NCBI GenBank assembly: GCA_012728505.1
Contig: JAAYEY010000090.1
Coordinates: 1-24,146 of the forward strand
Source of the DNA: Synergistaceae bacterium
Lineage (GTDB): Bacteria > Synergistota > Synergistia > Synergistales > Synergistaceae
DNA: 24,146 bases
Reading direction: 5' to 3'
In this document: in pieces, positions 15,925 to 22,284 of the stretch
Position numbering within the stretch: the stretch's first letter is position 1
Layout: each line of letters opens with the position of its first letter
The notes under the pieces: generated by a model
What the model was told of the DNA's origin: nothing
Databases searched by the model: none
The model's input: the letters and a program-made list of their open reading frames with translations, nothing else
Translations under genes and position numbers: made by a program

Positions 15925-16755
15925 ATGAGTTTAGGTACGACCCTTTATCTCGAGGGTGCGGAGTTCCAGTATCAAGAGGCCGAGAAAAAGATACTTAAAG
16001 GCATCGATCTGGAAATCCGCGCCGGTGAGTGGATTGCACTTCTTGGACCTAACGGATCGGGGAAATCTACTTTACTGAAACTGTTCAATGCCCTGCTGCT
16101 TCCATCGCAGGGCTGTTGTTTTATTGATGGAATAAATACAAAGGAGACCAACGTCTCAGAGATAATAAGGTCAAAAGTTTCGATAATATTTCAAAACCCT
16201 GAAGATCAAATAGTAGCCTCAGTGGTAGAAGAAGACACAGCTTTTGGACCGGAAAATCTTGGTCTACCATCTCCTGAGATAAAAAAAAGGGTGAAAGAAG
16301 CTCTTACCGAAGTTGGACTTTGGGAGATGAGAAAACAACCCGTCTCCTCACTCTCAGGTGGGCAAAAGCAGAGGCTGGCGCTTGCAGGTGTACTTGCGAT
16401 CAAACCAGGCGCACTTTTGCTTGATGAAGCAATGTCAATGCTCGACCCTTCCTCGAGAAAGAGTTTTCTTGATCTTATTAAAAGAGAGCACGGCTATGGC
16501 AGGACAATAGTGCAAGTCACGCATAGGCTGGAAGAGATAGTTGACTCAGACAGGACGTTTATTATCACTGACGGAGAATTATCCTGGCATGGAAATACAG
16601 AAACTTTTTTGTCGATGTCAGATGATAGCATTAAAAATATGGGGTTTGCCAAGCCCCCTGTTGCAGTTCTTAAAGAAGAGCTGGTGAAGAATGGTACAGT
16701 AGCGATGTCGACAAAGTCTAATATTGCAGATATCAGGGAAAAACTATGCCTCTAA
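15925..16755 (+). CDS. ecfA1: ECF transporter energy-coupling ATPase EcfA1
   Basis: This is one of the two ABC ATPases of an energy-coupling-factor importer (vitamins, metals). With the ATG at 15925 it has 276 residues. Walker A is GPNGSGKST (41-49), the Q-loop Gln is residue 90, the signature LSGGQ is 143-147, Walker B ends LLLDEA (D167, E168), and the switch His is H200. The extended frame upstream of 15925 only runs through the rplQ tail. No Shine-Dalgarno is visible before 15925, so initiation probably depends on ribosomes finishing rplQ four bases upstream. It overlaps ecfA2 by 10 bases. Confidence 0.93.
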   Translation: MSLGTTLYLEGAEFQYQEAEKKILKGIDLEIRAGEWIALLGPNGSGKSTLLKLFNALLLPSQGCCFIDGINTKETNVSEIIRSKVSIIFQNPEDQIVASVVEEDTAFGPENLGLPSPEIKKRVKEALTEVGLWEMRKQPVSSLSGGQKQRLALAGVLAIKPGALLLDEAMSMLDPSSRKSFLDLIKREHGYGRTIVQVTHRLEEIVDSDRTFIITDGELSWHGNTETFLSMSDDSIKNMGFAKPPVAVLKEELVKNGTVAMSTKSNIADIREKLCL

Positions 16756-17594
16756 CAGTAAAAAACTTAAGTTTTACTTATAACCTAGGTTTGCCTACTG
16801 AGGTAAATGCTCTAAGGAATATATCATTCAGTGCAGATAAAGGTGAGATACTTTCCATAGTAGGGCATACCGGTAGCGGGAAATCAACGCTGGCTCTACA
16901 TTTGAACGGCCTTTTTATCCCACAGGATGGCGAAGTTATTATAGATGGAATAAAAATCGATAATAGTCATGCACAATTACGAAAGATTCGTCAATCTGTC
17001 GGCCTTGTCTTTCAGTATCCTGAACAGCAGATTTTCGCAGAAACAGTACACGATGAGATCGCATTTGGACCTCAAAACTGGGGGTTAACAGGTGCTCTTC
17101 TAGAGGAAAGGGTACTGTATGCTATGAATGCTATTGGTTTGGACCCTTCTTTTGCTTCGGCTAACCCCTTTCTGCTTTCAGGGGGGGAGAAAAGGCGAGT
17201 GGCCATTGCATCAATACTTGCATCTGAGCCTACCTATCTCGTGCTCGACGAGCCCACTGCTGGACTTGATTATAATGGTCTTTGTGAACTTACAGCCCTT
17301 TTGAAGTCTATGGCTGAAAAGGGGATATGTGTAATTCACATAACACATGATCTTGAGCTTGCGTTAAATATAAGCGACAGGATCCTTATTATATCTGAGG
17401 GCGCAGTAACAGCATGCGATACTCCGACATTTATATCACAAATGCTTTCCAATATAAATGTGAAAGGACTCATACTCCCTGAGATATTATCCTTATCCTA
17501 TGAGATGAAAAAAAAAGGAAGCATCGAATACGTTACTTCTGACCCATATAAACTGGCAGAGCAGATTAAGGCGGCAAAAACAAGATGTCATTGA
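16746..17594 (+). CDS. ecfA2: ECF transporter energy-coupling ATPase EcfA2
   Basis: This second, paralogous ATPase of the ECF module has 282 residues. Walker A is GHTGSGKST (40-48), Q90 lies in VFQYPEQQ, the signature LSGGE is at 144-148, Walker B LVLDEP has the catalytic E169, and H201 is in ITHDLE. The FQYPEQQIFAETVHDEIAFGP stretch is typical of EcfA subunits and helps separate them from other ABC ATPases. It forms an EcfA1-EcfA2 heterodimer that docks on EcfT (family knowledge). Its start overlaps ecfA1 and its end overlaps ecfT by 10 bases each. Confidence 0.93.
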   Translation: MPLTVKNLSFTYNLGLPTEVNALRNISFSADKGEILSIVGHTGSGKSTLALHLNGLFIPQDGEVIIDGIKIDNSHAQLRKIRQSVGLVFQYPEQQIFAETVHDEIAFGPQNWGLTGALLEERVLYAMNAIGLDPSFASANPFLLSGGEKRRVAIASILASEPTYLVLDEPTAGLDYNGLCELTALLKSMAEKGICVIHITHDLELALNISDRILIISEGAVTACDTPTFISQMLSNINVKGLILPEILSLSYEMKKKGSIEYVTSDPYKLAEQIKAAKTRCH

Positions 17595-18394
17595 TTAAAG
17601 GGGTTACACTTGGCCAGTATATGCCGGCCGATTCGTTTATCCACAAACTTGATCCTCGGTGTAAACTATTTATAACAGTGCTTTCAATGGTGGCTATCTT
17701 TATCTCTGATAATTTTTTAGCACTGGCAATGTGGGCATCTTTGATATTGTTTTTAACAAAGAGGTCAAAAATACCTGTTAGGGCATTAATGAAATCGGCT
17801 AAACCAATAATGATACTGATAATTTTTACATCATTCCTTCATGTTTTCTTTACAGGAGGAGATGATATAATTTTTTCTATAGGACCATTGAAAGCAAGTG
17901 CAGCGGGAATTCTGATGGCAATTAGAATAGGACTGAGACTCTATCTTCTCGTTTTATTCACTGCCCTCCTTACGTTCACAACCAGTCCTTCTGAACTTTC
18001 TGATGGTCTTGAAGCAGTTTTGGGACCACTTAAACGTATTGGATTTCCTGCGCATGAGGTCGCAATGATGATGACGATTGCACTGAGGTTTATTCCGACT
18101 TTATTTGAAGAGACAGAGAGAATAATCAATGCGCAGGTTTCCAGAGGTGCAGATTTTCACAGTGGCGGCCTTGTCAAAAGAGCGAAAGCCTATATACCGG
18201 TTTTAATACCATTGTTTGTACTAGTCTTTAAACGCGCGGATACACTTGCTTTTGCAATGGAAGCAAGGTGCTACCGAGGTGGAAAGGGCAGAGTGAGGAT
18301 GCATCCTCTCAATTGGGGGACTACTGAAACCAAAACGGCCATAGCCTTTATAATATTTGTCGCTACGGTGATAGTTTTGAACAGGTGTGCGTAA
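17585..18394 (+). CDS. ecfT: ECF transporter transmembrane subunit EcfT
   Basis: EcfT (269 residues) is the membrane scaffold linking the ATPase pair to substrate-binding S subunits. The N-terminal motif HKLDPRCKL is diagnostic. Hydrophobic segments fall near residues 28-58, 73-90, 104-132 and 202-217, with one at the C-terminus (251-266). The two coupling motifs that contact the ATPases are SRGADF (186-191) and EARCYRGG (226-233). No S component (ThiT, RibU, BioY and similar) is encoded nearby, which fits a shared group II module. The TAA overlaps the truA ATG by one base. Confidence 0.93.
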   Translation: MSLIKGVTLGQYMPADSFIHKLDPRCKLFITVLSMVAIFISDNFLALAMWASLILFLTKRSKIPVRALMKSAKPIMILIIFTSFLHVFFTGGDDIIFSIGPLKASAAGILMAIRIGLRLYLLVLFTALLTFTTSPSELSDGLEAVLGPLKRIGFPAHEVAMMMTIALRFIPTLFEETERIINAQVSRGADFHSGGLVKRAKAYIPVLIPLFVLVFKRADTLAFAMEARCYRGGKGRVRMHPLNWGTTETKTAIAFIIFVATVIVLNRCA

Positions 18395-19173
18395 TGACGA
18401 TCAAATATGCAGCTGAATTGAGTTATAACGGCTCACTTTTCTGCGGTTGGCAGAATCAGAATAATGGTCCTTCTGTGCAGGAAAAGATAGAAGAGGCGCT
18501 TTCAATGTTGAACAAACAGCCTGTCTCTGTTATTGGGGCGGGAAGGACCGATTCAGGGGTACACGCAAAAGCACAAGTCTGCAGTTTTGACATGTCAAAA
18601 GAGTGGGACGAATACAGTTTATTGATGGCTTTAAATTCTAAACTTCCTGAAGGTATCTCAGCTATAAGACTTACAAAGACAAAACCCGATTTTCACCCAA
18701 GGTTTGACGCACTGAGAAGAGAATATATATATATTTTATGGACTGGAAGGACAATATATCCCCATATTAAACCTTATACTTATTGGATAAAAGGTACAAA
18801 TTACAATTGGGAGCTTGCTTCTAAGGCATGTGTTTTCTTGGAAGGCGAACATAACTTCGAGAATTTCTGCCGCCTGTTGAAAGTCCCTGATAATCCAGTT
18901 CGAACGATGTACAAAGTTAGACTTTATAGGCGCGGCTTTTTTGTTTGGCTTAGAGTAGTTGGCGACGGTTTTTTAACAAACATGGTGAGGATTATGATGG
19001 GAAATCTTCTCCTTGTCGCCAAAGGCGCAAGAGAGCCTGAATGGATCAAATCCCTTTATGAACCAGGCTTCGACAGGAATTTATCAGGTAGGACATTGCC
19101 TCCAGAAGGCTTGTTTTTGTGGAGGATAGATTACGGAGAATCCTTGTGGAATAGCCACAATAGAACCCTTTGA
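18394..19173 (+). CDS. truA: tRNA pseudouridine(38-40) synthase TruA
   Basis: TruA converts U38-U40 of the tRNA anticodon stem-loop to pseudouridine. The catalytic aspartate is D53 in GRTDSGVHA. Other markers are the N-terminal Y-G-S-x-F-x-GWQ-Q segment, RREYIYIL, the HNFENFC block and the GDGFLTNMVRIMMGNLL helix. The ATG at 18394 (259 residues) is chosen over a GTG at 18385 because it gives the standard N-terminus and sits 6 bases after AGGTG. The rplQ-ecfA1-ecfA2-ecfT-truA order is shared with many Firmicutes. Confidence 0.96.
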   Translation: MTIKYAAELSYNGSLFCGWQNQNNGPSVQEKIEEALSMLNKQPVSVIGAGRTDSGVHAKAQVCSFDMSKEWDEYSLLMALNSKLPEGISAIRLTKTKPDFHPRFDALRREYIYILWTGRTIYPHIKPYTYWIKGTNYNWELASKACVFLEGEHNFENFCRLLKVPDNPVRTMYKVRLYRRGFFVWLRVVGDGFLTNMVRIMMGNLLLVAKGAREPEWIKSLYEPGFDRNLSGRTLPPEGLFLWRIDYGESLWNSHNRTL

Positions 19174-19200
19174 TGTAAAATGGTTTTGTTTAAGAGTAGG

Positions 19201-19236
19201 AGCCTTTCTGGGGCATCCTCGATAGTTTGGGAGGCT
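19201..19236 (+). promoter_or_regulatory. Possible hairpin sequestering the mreB ribosome-binding site
   Basis: AGCCTTTC (19201-19208) can pair with GGGAGGCT (19229-19236) over 8 bp, including two G-U pairs, leaving a 20-base loop. The 3' arm contains GGGAGG (19229-19234), the only Shine-Dalgarno for the TTG start of mreB at 19244. If formed, it would limit initiation. This is read from the sequence only; no folding energy was calculated. Confidence 0.4.
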
Positions 19237-19243
19237 GGCTGAT

Positions 19244-20281
19244 TTGTGGAGTAAAGATATTGGAATTGACCTTGGGACTGCAACGGTAATAGTTTTTATA
19301 AAAGGAAAAGGATTAGTTCTCAGAGAGCCATCTGTAGTAGCACTTGACCAGAATACGGGCAAGATCCTCTCCGTAGGAGAAGATGCGAAGGTCATGATAG
19401 GAAGGACGCCTGAAAATGTTGTTGCGATACGTCCTCTTAGAGATGGTGTCATCGCTGACTACACAATGACAGAGGTAATGCTGAGAGAATTTATAAAAAA
19501 GGTAACGACTGGAATAGAAAGAATCGTCAGACACAGGGTAATGATAGGTGTTCCTGCCGGAGCAACCGATGTCGAGAGGCGTGCTGTGCTAGAGGCGGCA
19601 CTTGAAGTAGGAGCGAAAGAGGCATACCTGATAGAGGAACCTATGGCAGCTGCAATTGGAGCAAACATGCCCGTTGGAGAACCGGTTGGAAACATGATAG
19701 TCGATATCGGTGGTGGAACAACTGACATGGCGATAGTTTCCCTCGGCGGACTTGTTGTTTATGAATCACTTCGTGTGGGCGGAGATAAATTTGATGAAGC
19801 CATAATAAGGTATATGAGACGTCAGTACAATCTTGCCATAGGAGAGCAGACTGCAGAGGAGCTCAAGAAAACAATAGGGTCATGCAGAGAAAGAATGCCG
19901 GAAAAAACCATGGAAATCAGGGGCCGAGACCTTGTTCAGGGCCTTCCCAGACAAATAACAGTATCCAGCTCTGATGTTGCAAGAGCGATAGAAGAACCAG
20001 TTGGAGCAATAATAGCAGGTATTAAGAGAGTTTTGGAGAAAACACCGCCGGAGTTGGCAGCTGACGTAATAGACAGAGGAATAATTCTAACAGGAGGTGG
20101 TGCATACCTTCATGGAATAGATCAGCTGATAATAGAAGAGACTGAAATAAATACGGTAGTCGCAGAATCAGCATCTGAGTGTGTCGCCTTAGGTACAGGG
20201 ATTGCTCTTGAGTCGATAGATAAACTTAAAGAGACAGGGGCTATTTACTCTGCGACAAGACGTGGATACAAAGGGAGATAG
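19244..20281 (+). CDS. mreB: Rod-shape-determining protein, MreB/Mbl family actin homologue
   Basis: MreB polymerises on the inner membrane face and guides cell-wall elongation. It has 345 residues. The actin-fold nucleotide motifs are visible: phosphate-1 DIGIDLGTA (5-13), phosphate-2 DIGGGTTDMA (154-163) and the adenosine motif LTGGGAYLHG (282-291). Family-typical stretches include KGKGLVLREPSVVA, RPLRDGVIADY and LIEEPMAAAIGA. The usual Asn after DLGTA is Thr here. Translation starts at TTG 19244 with GGGAGG 9 bases upstream. No mreC, mreD or rodA follows in the window. It could equally be called Mbl; the paralogue cannot be settled here. Confidence 0.93.
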   Translation: MWSKDIGIDLGTATVIVFIKGKGLVLREPSVVALDQNTGKILSVGEDAKVMIGRTPENVVAIRPLRDGVIADYTMTEVMLREFIKKVTTGIERIVRHRVMIGVPAGATDVERRAVLEAALEVGAKEAYLIEEPMAAAIGANMPVGEPVGNMIVDIGGGTTDMAIVSLGGLVVYESLRVGGDKFDEAIIRYMRRQYNLAIGEQTAEELKKTIGSCRERMPEKTMEIRGRDLVQGLPRQITVSSSDVARAIEEPVGAIIAGIKRVLEKTPPELAADVIDRGIILTGGGAYLHGIDQLIIEETEINTVVAESASECVALGTGIALESIDKLKETGAIYSATRRGYKGR

Positions 20282-20307
20282 AACCGTTCAACCCTCCCCC
20301 GTTTTTT
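20273..20307 (+). terminator. Possible intrinsic terminator after mreB
   Basis: GGGAG (20273-20277, in the last codons of mreB) can pair with CTCCC (20294-20298), followed by CC-G and six T residues (20302-20307). The stem is only 5 bp with a 16-base loop, so this is a weak candidate. It is placed sensibly, at the boundary of the long transcript and the AT-rich gap before lat. Confidence 0.35.
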
Positions 20308-20444
20308 ATAAAAACCTGATTCTACTAGAAAAAGAAAACATTCACACATAAAGATTATATCCACTTAATGAACTAGTAGGAACATATAAGACCAAAAATT
20401 GGAATTAAAACGCGATCAATACCCAGGATTACAAAATTAGGCTG

Positions 20445-20454
20445 ATTGTACAAT
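20445..20454. repeat. Perfect 10-base palindrome ATTGTACAAT
   Basis: ATTGTACAAT is self-complementary. Its TTGTAC core recurs at 20604-20609 (AATTGTACGG), and a GTACAA variant lies at 20704-20709 just before the lat ribosome-binding site. Three related GTAC-centred elements in one gap could be binding sites for a dimeric regulator, but the region is AT-rich, so chance is possible. Confidence 0.4.
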
Positions 20455-20523
20455 TGAAATTTATTTTATTAAATATTAGAAAATGTATAATGTAATATTA
20501 TTAAAGACCTATGATACAAAAAG

Positions 20524-20553
20524 ATAATCGAAATCAAAGAAATATTCGATTAT
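20524..20553. repeat. 9-bp perfect inverted repeat upstream of lat
   Basis: ATAATCGAA (20524-20532) is the exact reverse complement of TTCGATTAT (20545-20553), separated by 12 bases, and one further wobble plus one A-T pair extend the arms outward. It could be an operator or an RNA hairpin. It lies about 80 bases upstream of the candidate lat -35. Confidence 0.5.
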
Positions 20554-20631
20554 TTAAAAAACACCAACCAAAGTAACTAAATAATAGCTTGTAATAAGAC
20601 GAATTGTACGGTATATTCTGCAAATACACTC

Positions 20632-20660
20632 TTGCTTTAAACAGGCTTGGATACTAAAAT
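20632..20660 (+). promoter_or_regulatory. Candidate sigma-70-type promoter for lat
   Basis: TTGCTT (20632-20637) and TAAAAT (20655-20660) are separated by 17 bases, matching 4 of 6 and 5 of 6 consensus positions. An 8-base palindrome ACTATAGT (20661-20668) covers the expected start region. The predicted leader is about 65 bases. AT-rich sequence makes false matches likely. Confidence 0.35.
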
Positions 20661-20732
20661 ACTATAGTAGGTTGTATTGAATAATGAACTAATATAGATA
20701 CATGGTACAAAATTCGAAGGGGGTTACTTCAA

Positions 20733-22100
20733 ATGACAGCAAAATTTTCAGTTGCGCCAAAGGATGTTTTTAAAACAATCGAGAGTTTTATGCTCAGAGA
20801 TGGCTTTGATATCGTCATTGACATGGAGAAGTCCAAGGGCAGCCATATCCACGATTCGGCTACAGGGGCAGACTGGCTTGACTTTTACACATTCTTTGCA
20901 TCATCTCCTTTTGGAATGAACCATCCAAAACTAGTAACCGAAGAATTCAAAGAGAAAATTTTCCGCGTTGCAGTAAACAAGGTGGCAAATTCTGATATTT
21001 ATACTCAGGAAATGGCCGAGTTTGTGAAGATGTTTGGAGAAGTCGCCGTACCTAAGGGATTCAAACATACCTTTTTCATTGATTATGGAACACTGGCGGT
21101 AGAAAACACTTTTAAAGTTGCTATGGACTGGAAGGTAAGCAAGCTTCTTGCAGCAGGAAAAATCACAAAGGGCGAAGCTTATGATGGTAAAGTTGGAACC
21201 AAGATAATGCATTTCAACGAAGCTTTCCACGGTCGTAGTGGATATACACTTTCTGTCACAAATACTAATGACCCCAACAAACACCAGCGTTTCGCCAAAT
21301 TTACAGAATGGCCGCGAATTATTAATCCGAAGGTTACATTCCCAGTTAGAGATCATATGGGTGGAGTTGAATGGCTTGAAGCCCTCTCTCTGAAAGAGAT
21401 CAAACAGGCAATAGCTCGCGATCCTAACGGCATAGCTGCTGTAATCATCGAAACGATTCAGGGCGAAGGCGGAGATAACCATTTCCGCACAGAGTTCTTC
21501 CAGCAGTTGCGCCAAATTTGCGACGAGTCAGATATCATGTTCATATTGGACGAAGTCCAGTGCGGAATGGGCATAACCGGTAAGATGTGGGCATGGGAGC
21601 ATCATTCACCTGTTAAACCCGACTTGTTTGCATTTGGTAAAAAAGCACAGGTGTGTGGACTGATAGCAGGTCCCAGGGTTGATGAAGTCGAGAAAAACTG
21701 CTTTACGGTTTCAAGCCGTATCAATTCAACATGGGGCGGAAACGCAGTAGACATGGTTCGCGCTGCTAGATATCTTGAGATTTATCGTGAAGAGAAAGTG
21801 CTTGATTATGTAGCGAATGTAGCTGGTCCTGCTCTTTTCAAAGGACTTAATGAACTTGAAGCAGAGTTCCCTGAATTTATCAGGAACGTAAGAGGTAAAG
21901 GACTAATGTGCGCATATGATATTTGTTCTCCTGAGCTTCGCGATAAATTCCTCAAAGAGTGCCATGAGAACAAGATGCTCATACTTGGATGTGGTAGTAA
22001 CACAGTTCGCTTCCGTCCTGCACTCAACGTACCAATCGAGGACATCGAAAAAGGTATTGAGATTTCACGTAAGGCTGCTAAGGCTGTTTTTAAGAAGTAA
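20733..22100 (+). CDS. lat: L-lysine 6-aminotransferase (lysine epsilon-aminotransferase)
   Basis: Lat transfers the epsilon-amino group of L-lysine to 2-oxoglutarate, giving 2-aminoadipate 6-semialdehyde (EC 2.6.1.36). It is a class III, PLP-dependent enzyme of 455 residues. By comparison with the recalled mycobacterial LAT (Rv3290c), the Schiff-base lysine is K303 (FGKKAQVCG), the pyridine-contacting Asp is D273 (LDEVQ), R168 (HGRSGYTLS) and R426 (NTVRFRP) are substrate-carboxylate arginines, E240 and E245 (ETIQGEGG) include the glutamate switch, and N331/T333 are in SRINSTWGGN. The ATG follows GAAGGGGG (20716-20723). It is monocistronic between an AT-rich gap and a strong terminator, and no dehydrogenase partner is nearby. 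Confidence 0.9.
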   Translation: MTAKFSVAPKDVFKTIESFMLRDGFDIVIDMEKSKGSHIHDSATGADWLDFYTFFASSPFGMNHPKLVTEEFKEKIFRVAVNKVANSDIYTQEMAEFVKMFGEVAVPKGFKHTFFIDYGTLAVENTFKVAMDWKVSKLLAAGKITKGEAYDGKVGTKIMHFNEAFHGRSGYTLSVTNTNDPNKHQRFAKFTEWPRIINPKVTFPVRDHMGGVEWLEALSLKEIKQAIARDPNGIAAVIIETIQGEGGDNHFRTEFFQQLRQICDESDIMFILDEVQCGMGITGKMWAWEHHSPVKPDLFAFGKKAQVCGLIAGPRVDEVEKNCFTVSSRINSTWGGNAVDMVRAARYLEIYREEKVLDYVANVAGPALFKGLNELEAEFPEFIRNVRGKGLMCAYDICSPELRDKFLKECHENKMLILGCGSNTVRFRPALNVPIEDIEKGIEISRKAAKAVFKK

Positions 22101-22136
22101 AAAAACAATTTTGGCAAGTAAAGCTTATTTGCATGA

Positions 22137-22164
22137 AAAAGGTCCGGCATTTGCCGGACCTTTT
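22137..22164 (+). terminator. Strong intrinsic terminator after lat
   Basis: GGTCCGGCA (22141-22149) pairs perfectly with TGCCGGACC (22152-22160). The stem is extended by AAAA (22137-22140) opposite TTTT (22161-22164), and more T-rich sequence follows. It is a GC-rich hairpin with a U-tract 40 bases after the lat stop, and is near-symmetrical, so it could also stop transcription from the other direction. Confidence 0.92.
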
Positions 22165-22209
22165 AATTTTCGGTGTTTAACCAATTTCTAAAAAAAGGTA
22201 AAACTATCC

Positions 22210-22218
22210 TGTTATAAT
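22210..22218 (+). promoter_or_regulatory. Extended -10 promoter for the DUF3084 unit
   Basis: TGTTATAAT is a perfect extended -10 (TGN followed by TATAAT at 22213-22218). No convincing -35 is seen 17 bases upstream, which extended -10 promoters tolerate. It lies 46 bases after the lat terminator and 66 bases before the next start codon. Confidence 0.55.
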
Positions 22219-22284
22219 GTCAGTACTTGTGTTAGTTTCTATTTTGTCAGGTCTATCATGCTGTAGCTTAAAGGAGATAAGTCC

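Larger units (their letters stand above)
20282..20732. other. 451-base AT-rich non-coding gap upstream of lat
   Basis: No plausible ORF or RNA gene is seen, and the region is markedly more AT-rich than the flanking genes. It holds the possible mreB terminator, a 7-bp inverted repeat (CTACTAG 20322-20328 with CTAGTAG 20373-20379), a 10-base palindrome (20445-20454), a TATAAT hexamer (20486-20491) without a convincing -35, a 9-bp inverted repeat (20524-20553), and a candidate promoter (20632-20660). The size and structure suggest lat has its own, possibly regulated, promoter. Confidence 0.7.

Noticed and set aside
19144..19160. Perfect hairpin TTGTGG-AATAG-CCACAA at the end of truA as a terminator
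   Set aside because: It is inside the truA coding region and has no following T tract; more likely incidental.
20282..20732. A lysine riboswitch upstream of lat
   Set aside because: I looked for the conserved purine-rich lysine-riboswitch core elements and a terminator hairpin near the start codon, and found none.
20931..21515. A 194-codon open frame on the - strand inside lat
   Set aside because: It is a shadow of the conserved aminotransferase and has no start signals.
20733..22100. Assignment as ornithine or GABA aminotransferase
   Set aside because: The HGRSGYTLS, QGEGGDNHF, FGKKAQVCG and SRINSTWGGN blocks match lysine 6-aminotransferase rather than those class III relatives.
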